Assembly (NCBI RefSeq): GCF_007273535.1
Contig: NZ_RIBP01000001.1
Coordinates: 496,001-560,000 of the forward strand
Direction of reading: 5' to 3'
From: Niallia circulans
GTDB lineage: Bacteria; Bacillota; Bacilli; Bacillales; Cytobacillaceae
DNA: 64,000 nucleotides
In this document: positions 34,425 through 44,163 of the stretch, piece after piece
Layout: each line of letters begins with the position of its first letter
How positions within the stretch are numbered: position 1 is the first letter of the stretch
Notes under the pieces: generated by a model
The model's input: the letters and a program-made list of their open reading frames with translations, nothing else
What the model was told of the DNA's origin: nothing
Databases searched by the model: none
Program-made: the position numbers and the translations under genes

Positions 34425-36137
34425 ATGAATCTTCAGGACCAACCAAATATCACAAGACGAGGGGCAGAACTAATTGTTGACACACTGATTGCTCAAGGTG
34501 TCACACATGTTTTTGCAATACCAGGTGCAAAAATTGATGCTGTTTTTGATGTGCTGCAAGACAGAGGACCAGAGCTAATTCTGTGCAGACATGAACAAAA
34601 TGCAGCATTTATGGCAGCAGCAGTTGGAAGACTGACAGGCAATCCTGGCGTATGCCTTGTAACCTCAGGACCTGGAGCTTCAAATCTTGCAACAGGCCTA
34701 TTGACGGCTAATACAGAAGGCGATCCAGTTGTGGCAATTGCAGGCAATGTAATTCGCGCTGACAGATTAAAACGCACACATCAATCGCTGGATAATGCAG
34801 CATTATTTAAACCTGTAACAAAATACAGTGTGGAGGTACAGGATGTCAAGAATATCCCTGAAGCGTTAACAAATGCCTTTCGTACGGCGAAATCAGGCCA
34901 AGCAGGCGCAGCATTTATCAGCTTTCCACAAGATGTAGTTACAGAAGAAACATCTGTAATGCCATTAGCAGCGTTGCCTGCGCCAACACTTGGTGCTGCA
35001 GCAGAAAGCAGCATCCGCTCAGCCATTGCAAAAATTCACAACGCTAATCTTCCTATTGCCATAGTAGGAATGAAAGGAAGTAGGCCAAAAGCAGTAAAAT
35101 CAATCCGGAAATTTCTCCATACATTAGGAATCCCCTTTGTAGAGACATATCAAGGAGCAGGCACTCTTTCAAGAGAGCTCGAAGCTCAATATTATGGACG
35201 TATCGGGCTTTTTGCCAACCAGCCAGGTGATCTTCTCATTGAACAGGCAGATCTCATTATTACTATCGGCTTTGATCCAATTGAATATGATCCAAAGTTT
35301 TGGAATGTAAATAATAATCCGAATATTATTCATGTTGATGAAATTCAAGCAGATGCTGACCATTATTATCAGCCCTGCCTTGAATTGATCGGTGATATTT
35401 CCTCGACAGTTGCCGAATTAGACTTTTTCTCTGTTCCGGCAAAAATAAGTGGCGAGAAAAATGAATTTCTTGCCAGACTTAGAAATCTTCATGAAGATAT
35501 GGAAACACCAAAGTCAAATCAACAGCAAAGTCTGTCCCATCCATTACAAGTAATTAATGCGTTAAGAAGCCAAATTGCAGATGACGTTATTGTTACTTGC
35601 GATATTGGCTCACATGGGATATGGATGTCACGTCATTTTCGCTCTTATGAACCAAATACACTGATGATTTCAAATGGAATGCAAACACTCGGTGTCGCTC
35701 TTCCTTGGGCAATTGGTGCAGCTATATTGCATCCAGACAAAAAAATCGTTTCTGTATCAGGAGACGGGGGGTTCCTGTTCTCTGCTATGGAGCTTGAAAC
35801 AGCCGTTAGGATGAAGGCTAACATCGTTCATTTAGTTTGGAATGACAGTAAATATGATATGGTATCCTTCCAACAGAAAATGAAATATAACCGTGATTCC
35901 TGTGTTGAATTCGGACCAATTGACATCGTAAAATATGCAGAAAGTTTTGGTGCAACAGGACTTAGGGTAAACTCACCACAAGAGCTGTCAACCGTTCTTG
36001 AGAAGGGCCTGCAGCAGGAAGGACCTGTCATTATTGACATCCCAATTGACTATAGAGAAAATATCGATTTGGCAAATCAAAAATGGCCGGATTATTTCAG
36101 TCAGCAAGCAGTTGAAAGAGAGCTTTGGCATTCGTAA
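34425..36137 (+). CDS. alsS: Catabolic acetolactate synthase
   Basis: 570 residues, thiamine-diphosphate enzyme: N-terminal catalytic Glu in [19 protein letters not shown], central domain, and C-terminal ThDP/Mg motif ([30 protein letters not shown], shown in part: GDGG...WND). It condenses two pyruvates to 2-acetolactate and CO2. As the AlsS type it lacks a regulatory subunit gene beside it and is linked to alsR and alsD. A strong AAGGAG site precedes the ATG. Confidence 0.94.
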   Translation: MNLQDQPNITRRGAELIVDTLIAQGVTHVFAIPGAKIDAVFDVLQDRGPELILCRHEQNAAFMAAAVGRLTGNPGVCLVTSGPGASNLATGLLTANTEGDPVVAIAGNVIRADRLKRTHQSLDNAALFKPVTKYSVEVQDVKNIPEALTNAFRTAKSGQAGAAFISFPQDVVTEETSVMPLAALPAPTLGAAAESSIRSAIAKIHNANLPIAIVGMKGSRPKAVKSIRKFLHTLGIPFVETYQGAGTLSRELEAQYYGRIGLFANQPGDLLIEQADLIITIGFDPIEYDPKFWNVNNNPNIIHVDEIQADADHYYQPCLELIGDISSTVAELDFFSVPAKISGEKNEFLARLRNLHEDMETPKSNQQQSLSHPLQVINALRSQIADDVIVTCDIGSHGIWMSRHFRSYEPNTLMISNGMQTLGVALPWAIGAAILHPDKKIVSVSGDGGFLFSAMELETAVRMKANIVHLVWNDSKYDMVSFQQKMKYNRDSCVEFGPIDIVKYAESFGATGLRVNSPQELSTVLEKGLQQEGPVIIDIPIDYRENIDLANQKWPDYFSQQAVERELWHS

Positions 36138-36180
36138 AAGCATCCAAGCAACAAAATTTTTAAGATTGAGGTGATGATGC

Positions 36181-36954
36181 ATGGAAATGGTTAAAACTTT
36201 ACATGCTGACATAATAGAGAACAACGAAGATCAAAAGCAGGAGGTTTATCAGGTTTCTACCATGACGGCGCTTCTGGATGGTGTTTATGACGGAGACTTT
36301 TCCTTAGGTGAAATCCATGAGCATGGGGACTTTGGGATTGGTACCTTTAATAAACTTGATGGAGAATTAATCGGGTTTGACGGTGCGTTTTATCGACTCC
36401 GTTCAGATGGAACCGCAACACCAGTTAAGGAAAATGATAAATCACCATTTTGCTCGATCACTTTTTTTGAAACAGAAATAACACACCGCGTAAACCGCCA
36501 ATTAACATTAGAAGAACTGGAACAGGAATTAGACAAACTTTTGCCTAGTAAAAATGTTTTTTATGCGATAAGAATAGATGGTGTCTTTAAAAAGGTGCAA
36601 ACGAGAACGGTCGAGGTACAAGAAAAGCCATATGTGCCGATGATTGAAGCAGTAAAAACACAGCCGATTTTTGACTTTGAAAACATCGAGGGAACGATTG
36701 CCGGCTTCCGCACTCCACAATATGCCCATGGAATCGCTGTTGCTGGATATCATTTGCATTTTATTGATAAAAATAGAAGTACTGGCGGTCATGTTTTTGA
36801 CTGTACAGTGGAGAATGCTACAATCCGTATTTCTAAAAAGCAGTACTTAAATTTAAGACTGCCTGAAACAGAAGAATTTTTCCAAGCTGATATAGATCGT
36901 GCTGATTTAGCCAACGATATAGCTGAGGCAGAAGGAAGCCCTGAAAATCGATAA
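36181..36954 (+). CDS. alsD: Acetolactate decarboxylase
   Basis: 257 residues with the zinc-binding histidines of the family in GYHLHFIDKNRSTGGHV (about residues 188-204) and conserved Glu/Arg around FRTPQYAHG. It decarboxylates 2-acetolactate to (R)-acetoin, diverting carbon from acidic products. It follows alsS by 43 bases in the same operon and ends at a hairpin near 36969. The acetoin is the substrate of BdhA. Confidence 0.94.
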   Translation: MEMVKTLHADIIENNEDQKQEVYQVSTMTALLDGVYDGDFSLGEIHEHGDFGIGTFNKLDGELIGFDGAFYRLRSDGTATPVKENDKSPFCSITFFETEITHRVNRQLTLEELEQELDKLLPSKNVFYAIRIDGVFKKVQTRTVEVQEKPYVPMIEAVKTQPIFDFENIEGTIAGFRTPQYAHGIAVAGYHLHFIDKNRSTGGHVFDCTVENATIRISKKQYLNLRLPETEEFFQADIDRADLANDIAEAEGSPENR

Positions 36955-36968
36955 AAAAATATATCAGC

Positions 36969-37017
36969 AAAAACTGTCTTCATAGTCGAAGTAATCGGCA
37001 ATAGAAGGCAGTTTTTA
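36969..37017 (+). terminator. Terminator after alsSD
   Basis: AAAACTGTCTT and AAGGCAGTTTT arms with a T-run; the loop is long and includes a smaller stem. Confidence 0.65.
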
Positions 37018-37093
37018 TTGTTAAAGAACTTTTTGTGAATGGATGTTTAGAGCAATGAAAATAATAACGAAAAAGCAATCTACATAAAGAGGG

Positions 37094-37579
37094 ATGTTCA
37101 TATATTGGCATGGTGTATTAGATAGACTAGATCTATTTGCGAAAGGCTCTTGGTTTATTTATTTAACAGGATCGATACTTGTTTTGCTTTCAATTATAGT
37201 AACTAAAAATATTTCACGTAAGGAATGGATCCTTTTATTTGGCATGGTTGGCTTTTGCGGCTGGGTGTCTAATATTATTATTTTCTTTCTGCTTGACGTT
37301 ATGGACTCAGGCGATCCCACAATAGGAGGCATTTCAGACATTTTTATGTTCGTTATTGGACCTGGTGCTAATGCGATTTTATTCCTAAACTATTATAGTA
37401 AATCAAAGAAGTTTATTTGGATTATTATCTTTTCTGCCATTTCGCTCTTAATTGAATTTACTTTAGTGAAACTTGGATTTATAAAGCTAAAAGGCTGGAA
37501 AACATTCTATTCTATTCCTTTTTACATCATTCTCTTTCGTTTTGGATTACCTTGGATACTTAAGCTTATTAGAAAGTAA
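37094..37579 (+). CDS. Membrane protein of unknown function
   Basis: 161 residues with about five hydrophobic helices; the N-terminus has an aromatic YWHGVLDRLDLF segment and the C-terminus is basic (ILKLIRK). The ATG follows AAAGAGGG. It could belong to one of the small Bacillus membrane families around CBO0543, but this match is not secure. Stands alone; a 13-base-arm inverted repeat lies downstream. Confidence 0.6.
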   Translation: MFIYWHGVLDRLDLFAKGSWFIYLTGSILVLLSIIVTKNISRKEWILLFGMVGFCGWVSNIIIFFLLDVMDSGDPTIGGISDIFMFVIGPGANAILFLNYYSKSKKFIWIIIFSAISLLIEFTLVKLGFIKLKGWKTFYSIPFYIILFRFGLPWILKLIRK

Positions 37580-37617
37580 TAACAACTATTGCTCTGTTAC
37601 ATGTGATGTCGCAGTTA

Positions 37618-37666
37618 GACTAGAATATAATATATAAATTATTTAATTCTAAGTTATATTCTAGTC
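37618..37666. repeat. Long inverted repeat in gap 37580-37872
   Basis: Arms GACTAGAATATAA (37618-37630) and TTATATTCTAGTC (37654-37666). There is no T-run on either strand, so it is an operator or RNA hairpin rather than a standard terminator. A smaller GGTTGACTAGCAACC stem lies near 37770; nothing else was seen in the gap. Confidence 0.6.
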
Positions 37667-37872
37667 AAAAAAGAAATACCTTGTTATATACCTAATTTTA
37701 GGTTAAAATCAATCGTAGACATCGAGGGTCTTTAATGTATTTTGCGTTCTGCCTATCATTTTTTCGTTAGGTTGACTAGCAACCAAGCCAGTTTTTCTTG
37801 GTTTATACTATTTTTTTAGTTTTATTATAGATATAAAGAGTCTTTAATAGATTTAATAGGAGAGGATATAAT

Positions 37873-38772
37873 ATGGTATTAGATTGTGTAATTATTGGCG
37901 GAGGACCGGCAGGACTTAATGCAGCACTTGTGCTTGGAAGAGCAAAAAAGAATATCATCCTTTTTGATGATAATAAACCAAGAAACGCTGTTACTCACGA
38001 ATCTCACGGGTTTATTACGAGAGATAAAATCAAACCATCTGAATTTAAAAGCTATGCTTTAGAGGATTTAAAGGAGTATCCTAATATAATCATCAAAAAT
38101 CAAAGAGTCTTTGATATAAAAACAGAAAATGATCGTTTTGTGATTTTAACGAAGGATGGCAATACTTTTGAGGCTAGAAAGATCATTCTCGCTACTGGAC
38201 TTACAGATATTCTTCCTGCTATTAAAGGAATACATGAATTTTATGGTGCAAGCCTGTTTAGCTGTCCGTTTTGTGACGGATGGGAATTACAGGACCGCCC
38301 AATAGTCGTCATTTCTGAAAATGAGCGAGCCTTTCATATGATAAAAATGATCAGAAATTGGAGCAAGGATGTTGTTTTGTGTACAAATGGAAAGCAAGTA
38401 TTGTCAAGTGAGCAAAAAGAGCTGTTTGCAGCTAAAGAAATAGAAGTGATTGAAGAAGAAATAGAAAATTTGCAGGGAGAGGGCGGCAAATTGCGGAAAA
38501 TTATCCTAAAGAGCGGAAGAGAAGTGGCAAGAGAAGGCGGCTTTATCACAACAGGTTTGCAGCAGTCGTCGCCATTAGCACAACAATTAGGCTGCAGTTT
38601 GAACAGTATGGGAGGAATTGACACAGATAATTCCGGTCGAACGAATATTGCAGGAGTTTATGCATGTGGAGATAATGCCATCATTGCCCCTTCTCAATTA
38701 ATTATTGCAGCAGCAGAAGGAAGTAAAGCTGCGATGGCAGTTGTTGGAGATTTAGTGAACGAGGATTTTTAA
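37873..38772 (+). CDS. Thioredoxin reductase-like FAD/NAD(P) oxidoreductase
   Basis: 299 residues: FAD-binding IIGGGPAGLNAALVLGRA at the N-terminus, redox-active CPFC (about residues 134-137, in SCPFCDGWE) and C-terminal FAD motif YACGDNA. The CxxC between two nucleotide domains is typical of thioredoxin reductases and dithiol oxidases. The central NAD(P) loop (VISENERAFH) lacks the normal GxGxxA, so NAD(P)H binding may be weak or lost. Physiological partner unknown; no thioredoxin gene adjoins. Confidence 0.82.
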   Translation: MVLDCVIIGGGPAGLNAALVLGRAKKNIILFDDNKPRNAVTHESHGFITRDKIKPSEFKSYALEDLKEYPNIIIKNQRVFDIKTENDRFVILTKDGNTFEARKIILATGLTDILPAIKGIHEFYGASLFSCPFCDGWELQDRPIVVISENERAFHMIKMIRNWSKDVVLCTNGKQVLSSEQKELFAAKEIEVIEEEIENLQGEGGKLRKIILKSGREVAREGGFITTGLQQSSPLAQQLGCSLNSMGGIDTDNSGRTNIAGVYACGDNAIIAPSQLIIAAAEGSKAAMAVVGDLVNEDF

Positions 38773-38794
38773 TTTTGATAAATAACAAATATGC

Positions 38795-38826
38795 AAAGAC
38801 CAAAATTTTGATGTTTTGGTCTTTTT
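38795..38826 (+). terminator. Terminator after TrxB-like gene
   Basis: AAAGACCAAAA (38795-38805) and TTTTGGTCTTT (38814-38824) followed by T. Confidence 0.85.
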
Positions 38827-38870
38827 AATATGGAAGGAAAGAGTAAAGCTCTTAAGTAGTGAACATACTA

Positions 38871-38904
38871 TAAAGGTTTGTTTACTAGGTCAATAAACCT
38901 TTAT
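38871..38904. repeat. Inverted repeat upstream of glucosidase gene
   Basis: TAAAGGTTT and AAACCTTTA arms around a GTTTACTAGGTCAAT loop in the 320-base gap before the glucosidase. Possible operator or leader hairpin; no clear BglG-type antiterminator sequence was recognised. Confidence 0.4.
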
Positions 38905-39066
38905 ATCCTTTTAAAATAACTTACAACCCAATAATTATCTTTACTTACACAAGGTTTTATAACTGTTTACCAGATTGCAAATTACAATACTAGTCTCATT
39001 CAGACCAGTTTTATTCCCAAGATAATAGTATCATTAGGTTAGATGATTTACACAATCTATTACTAG

Positions 39067-40530
<1,464 letters not shown>

Positions 40531-40537
40531 AACAACG

Positions 40538-40564
40538 GGCTGCTTTTTATAAAGCAGCCTTTTG
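40538..40564 (+). terminator. Terminator after glucosidase
   Basis: GGCTGCTTT (40538-40546) and AAAGCAGCC (40551-40559) followed by TTTTGC. Confidence 0.8.
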
Positions 40565-40646
40565 CTATTTTAAAAGCAAATTATTACTCCCTTTTTGGTA
40601 TATTTGGTATAGAGTTGTTATAAATACACTAATTTAAGGAGCTTTC

Positions 40647-41093
40647 ATGACGAAAAAAATTGTTTTTCAATATGATTATAATAGTCAGAGTAAATGGGCA
40701 ACAGGGTATTTAAAAATAGGTGATAACAAATTTGATTTTTTGTGTTCGTATTTGTTTTCCAATCCCTTAGAAGATATGCTTGTTTCGATATGTCAGCTGC
40801 TTCCAGGGGTAGTTCCGTTTCCAAGAACTCATGTAACTTTTACGTTATTGGAAGAGCCGGAAGAATATCAATGGGAATTGCAAAGGGTTGGCAAACATGA
40901 AGTTAATATAAAAATTTATCTTAAAGAAAATGCTGATGAAAAAGTAGTGTTGGTTTATGAGGAAATATGTGATATAAAAAAGTTAGTAGTAGCAATTGTT
41001 AAACATTTATACTTTAATAAAGAATTACTACTGCATCACAAAATTAACAGCCTTTATGAAGACTTACAACATGGCATTAAATATATGAAATAA
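40647..41093 (+). CDS. Hypothetical protein
   Basis: 148 residues, cytosolic, alternating beta-rich (KIVFQYDYNSQSKWATGYLKIG; VTFTLLEEPEEYQWELQ) and C-terminal helical parts (HKINSLYEDLQHGI). The ATG follows AAGGAG. No family recognised. It precedes a MarR regulator by 29 bases and may be cotranscribed. Confidence 0.6.
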   Translation: MTKKIVFQYDYNSQSKWATGYLKIGDNKFDFLCSYLFSNPLEDMLVSICQLLPGVVPFPRTHVTFTLLEEPEEYQWELQRVGKHEVNIKIYLKENADEKVVLVYEEICDIKKLVVAIVKHLYFNKELLLHHKINSLYEDLQHGIKYMK

Positions 41094-41122
41094 AAGATTA
41101 AATGCTGGGGAGAATTGTAATT

Positions 41123-41563
41123 ATGGAGTCAGAACAACGTTTTAAGAAATTAAAAGAGTTTCAAGAGTTATATGAAAGCATCTTTAGAAAAACAAAAGCC
41201 AAAAATGATTTTTTTCCAAAAACAGATTTTAACTTAAGTGACGGTCATATCCTGATATTGACGTATCTCTATAAAGTGAAAACTTGTACAGCATCTGAAA
41301 TCACCAAGTATTTAGGAATTACTTCAGGTGGAGGTACAGTTCTAACAGATACATTATTGAAACATGAGTTAATTAATCGATATCGCTCAAGTGAAGACAG
41401 GAGAGTGGTCAAGTTGTCTTTAACAACAGAAGGGGAGAAAATTGTTAATCAAATTATTGAAAACAGAGCAGCAGTATTTGTTGAGCTTCTGCAGGACTTG
41501 GAAGAAACTGAAATTGATCAAATGCTGAATGTTTTTCACAAGTTAAATAAGAAACTGAAATAA
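41123..41563 (+). CDS. MarR-family transcriptional regulator
   Basis: About 146 residues with MarR winged helix: TASEITKYLGITSGGGTVLTDTLLKHELI followed by the RYRSSEDRRVVKLSLT wing (quoted in part). ATG 41123 is preceded by GGGGAG; ATG 41102 has none. Upstream of a monooxygenase and a DUF2798 protein, with an inverted repeat in the following intergenic region that could be its operator. Confidence 0.85.
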   Translation: MESEQRFKKLKEFQELYESIFRKTKAKNDFFPKTDFNLSDGHILILTYLYKVKTCTASEITKYLGITSGGGTVLTDTLLKHELINRYRSSEDRRVVKLSLTTEGEKIVNQIIENRAAVFVELLQDLEETEIDQMLNVFHKLNKKLK

Positions 41564-41620
41564 ATGAGAGAAGTTCTCATTGACTAATAATAAAAATCTA
41601 TGATAACCTTACTAATACCT

Positions 41621-41643
41621 AATATCTTAGTTAGTAAGATATT
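41621..41643. promoter_or_regulatory. Candidate MarR operator
   Basis: Perfect inverted repeat AATATCTTA (41621-41629) and TAAGATATT (41635-41643), five-base centre, 30 bases before the monooxygenase start. A flanking CTTACTAA repeats part of it. Confidence 0.45.
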
Positions 41644-41673
41644 TATTTAATAATATAGCTGGAGGTACGTTAA

Positions 41674-42000
41674 ATGTTTGTTAATCAAGCGAGCTTTGAA
41701 GGGGATAAAGCGAATGAACAAAAAATTATCGCAAAGATGAAAAAGACATTCGCAGAATTACAAGATGTCTCCGGTTTGCTTAGTTCGGTATGCTGGAAAA
41801 AAGAAAAAAATGACGTTGTAGAATATTCAATTGTAACAAAGTGGACGACCAAACAAGATTTTATTGCATGGTTGTCAAGAGAAGAACATGTAAATGAGCA
41901 TAAAGAAATGAACAAACAAAAGAAGCAAGGAATTAGTGAAAAACCAAGTATGAAAAAGACCATTACTCAATATGAAGAAGTTGAGGTCGTAAACTTATAA
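41674..42000 (+). CDS. Antibiotic biosynthesis monooxygenase (ABM)-domain protein
   Basis: 108 residues in a ferredoxin-like ABM fold (FVNQASFEGDKANEQKIIAK; SIVTKWTTKQDFIAWLSREEH). Members include haem-degrading and quinol monooxygenases, but many have no known substrate; the haem-oxygenase triad Asn-Trp-His cannot be assigned with confidence. Ribosome site GGAGGT. Cotranscribed with the DUF2798 gene 21 bases on, and possibly controlled by the MarR protein. Confidence 0.75.
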   Translation: MFVNQASFEGDKANEQKIIAKMKKTFAELQDVSGLLSSVCWKKEKNDVVEYSIVTKWTTKQDFIAWLSREEHVNEHKEMNKQKKQGISEKPSMKKTITQYEEVEVVNL

Positions 42001-42021
42001 AAGTATTGTTAAGGGGTAGTT

Positions 42022-42279
42022 ATGAAGATTCACATTAAATATAAACAGCTTGTTTTTGCATTTTTTATGTCGTTAAGTATGAGTGTATTTATTTCATTTA
42101 TACTTGTATCGATTAATTTTGGCTATAACAGTCATTTTCTTCCGCAATGGTTAAAAACATGGAGCCAAGCATTTATTTGTGCATTTTTTGGAGCTTATTT
42201 TTTTCCGAAATTTATTCATAAAATTATGGTAAAAATCCGCTTTGTGGAAAAGGAAATGAAGGATTCAGAGATTGGCTGA
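42022..42279 (+). CDS. DUF2798-family small membrane protein
   Basis: 85 residues, two transmembrane helices (about 9-31 and 46-66), with the family layout F(x)SLxMSxxxSF and QAFICAFFGAYFFPKFI. DUF2798 proteins are often linked to MarR regulators and redox enzymes. Function unknown. Last gene of the unit, closed by the hairpin at 42291. Confidence 0.75.
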   Translation: MKIHIKYKQLVFAFFMSLSMSVFISFILVSINFGYNSHFLPQWLKTWSQAFICAFFGAYFFPKFIHKIMVKIRFVEKEMKDSEIG

Positions 42280-42290
42280 ATTACTAGTAA

Positions 42291-42329
42291 GAAAACAACA
42301 CCCTGTTTAATAAGGGTGTTGTTTTCTTA
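42291..42329. terminator. Bidirectional terminator
   Basis: Arms GAAAACAACACCC (42291-42303) and GGGTGTTGTTTTC (42314-42326), with A-rich and T-rich outer bases serving both convergent genes. Confidence 0.85.
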
Positions 42330-43142
42330 GCGAGGAAGAAATTCTTTAAAGCTTTTTCGGAGCTTATCAAGCTGTTCCATATTTTCTAAGGAAGGAATTG
42401 CCTTTCCAACTTCCACAATAAGATTTTCAATAAGAAAAAGAGGGGCAATCATCGAATGAAATTCATTTTTTTCGCCTCTGTCAGCATACAGAAAGATATC
42501 AAACTTAACAGGAGTTTCAAGTCCTGGTTGATCACTTATTACAATAATTTTTCCGTCTTTTTGGATAGCATGCAGTAAAAGTACCTCAGCTTCTTTCAGC
42601 AGTCTTCCAAAGCTAAATAACATAACAGCGCAATCTGCATTTATGTGTAAAAGCTCCTCTAATATTTCACTTCCAAGCCATCTTATAATCCTTACATCAA
42701 TACCATATCGCCGCAACCTATAGCTTAAAAGCTCACCAAGTCCAAGTGATGGACCTGGTGCATAAATATATAACTTATTTGATGTGCATATAGCGGAAAC
42801 GGCTTGTTCAAATGCATCCCTTTGGAATAAGTTCAATGTGGCCTGCAGGTGGTGAATACTCCTGTTTAAATGATGACTTTGCAAGCTCGAATACTCCAAA
42901 TCTGTCATTGTATTCAAAAGCTTCTTTGCCGGTGTTATCTCGCGTTTTTCCTTTAAGTATTGCTTAAAGTCTTTCAAATTATGAAAGCCGACTGCCTTCC
43001 AAAACCGTGAAACAGACGCAATACTGACGCCTGTTGCCGCTGCAATGTCCTTTTCCGTAGAAATAAGTACCTCACCCTCATTATGTACAATCCAGTTACC
43101 TATGCGCCATTGACTAGAAGACAATTCATTTAAATTAAACAC
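42327..43142 (-). CDS. MurR/RpiR-family regulator (HTH + SIS)
   Basis: 271 residues: N-terminal RpiR helix-turn-helix (EKDIAAATGVSIASVSRFWKA) and a SIS sugar-phosphate-binding domain (KLYIYAPGPSLGLGELLSYRL; AVMLFSFGRLLKEAE). The usual GxGxS loop of SIS domains is altered to APGPSLG. RpiR proteins sense phosphorylated sugars or related ligands. Divergent from an ECF transporter operon that it most likely regulates; the ligand may therefore be the imported compound or a product of it. Confidence 0.86.
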   Translation of the reverse strand: MFNLNELSSSQWRIGNWIVHNEGEVLISTEKDIAAATGVSIASVSRFWKAVGFHNLKDFKQYLKEKREITPAKKLLNTMTDLEYSSLQSHHLNRSIHHLQATLNLFQRDAFEQAVSAICTSNKLYIYAPGPSLGLGELLSYRLRRYGIDVRIIRWLGSEILEELLHINADCAVMLFSFGRLLKEAEVLLLHAIQKDGKIIVISDQPGLETPVKFDIFLYADRGEKNEFHSMIAPLFLIENLIVEVGKAIPSLENMEQLDKLRKSFKEFLPR

Positions 43143-43305
43143 CGGTTTTCTCCCTTTTTCTATTATCGTAGCATTTCTTGCAAAAAAAATATCAAAATGA
43201 AAGAAAATGATAAAAAGTTTACAGTTTTCTTACATTCGCAATATTAGCTATTTATATTTGTTTTTTACAATGTAATAGAAATGAACGAAGGAGGGAACCA
43301 AATCT

Positions 43306-44163
43306 ATGAAACAAAGTTACACGCTAACCCAGTCACAGAAAATGATGGTCTTTATTTTATCGATGTCTCTTTACGGCTTGTCTAACATGATTACTGAACT
43401 TGTACCTTCTATTTATCTTGGTCCAGTTGAATTCTCCATTGAGTATTTTGCATTCATCCCGCTAACACTATGTATTTTGTTTCACCCACTTTATGCTGGA
43501 ATTGGAGCTGCATTAGGCGAAATAATTTTTGGGGAAATTATGCTTGGTCAATTCGGAGGCTTTGGTGAGCTTGAGAAATTTATTTCCTTTTCCCTTGCGA
43601 TGTACATTGCTGGCAGTATGGTTAAAAATCCAAGGAACAAGCGTCAAGTTGGGATTGCCGCAATTACTGGTGTTATTATTCATCAACTGATAAGTATGAT
43701 GGTTGATATAGGGAAAGTTTGGGTTGGTGTTGATGACTTTGAAGCACTTCCTGGGCTTGCCGAAAGTGTCGTTGTAGTTGAAGGGTTCTCCTTTTTGAAT
43801 GATGTGCTTTTTTCCGGTATCTTATTTGCACTCTTGCCAACACTTTATCTTGTACCAAGACTTTACGGGAAAATAGAACCGTTGTTGGGAATGAAGCCGC
43901 GCACTCCTGATAACGCCTATACTATTCTCGGGATACTACATCCAAGGTTTTTGATTCCAGTTATTTTATTGGCGGTAGCTGCATTCGGGTTTGAATATTT
44001 ATCAGAAACAGAATGGAATATCTTCGAATGGGAAGCAACATTTTCAAATATTTCCGAATCAACGTTAACCTTAATTTCGTTAGGTATTGCAGCGGTTGTT
44101 TCTGCTGTTATTGTATATGTGCTTCTTAAACGGTCTAAAAAGGAAAGGAAAAAAGCAGCATGA
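43306..44163 (+). CDS. ECF transporter substrate-binding (S) component, unknown specificity
   Basis: 285 residues, larger than most S components, with six or more helices and a basic tail (KRSKKERKKAA). It has S-component features: an N-terminal helix, GIGAALGEIIFGEIMLG and a conserved Gly-rich helix 3/4, but no known vitamin-specific motif. Its stop overlaps the ATPase start (ATGA). Position in an S-A-A-T operon with RpiR and a PHP hydrolase suggests an unusual, possibly phosphorylated or sugar-related substrate. Confidence 0.75.
   Translation: MKQSYTLTQSQKMMVFILSMSLYGLSNMITELVPSIYLGPVEFSIEYFAFIPLTLCILFHPLYAGIGAALGEIIFGEIMLGQFGGFGELEKFISFSLAMYIAGSMVKNPRNKRQVGIAAITGVIIHQLISMMVDIGKVWVGVDDFEALPGLAESVVVVEGFSFLNDVLFSGILFALLPTLYLVPRLYGKIEPLLGMKPRTPDNAYTILGILHPRFLIPVILLAVAAFGFEYLSETEWNIFEWEATFSNISESTLTLISLGIAAVVSAVIVYVLLKRSKKERKKAA

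Noticed and set aside
37618..37666. Intrinsic terminator
   Set aside because: Strong arms, but no T-run on either strand; listed as an inverted repeat only.
38871..38904. LicT/BglG antiterminator before the glucosidase
   Set aside because: An inverted repeat is present but the conserved RNA antiterminator sequence was not recognised and no BglG-type gene adjoins.
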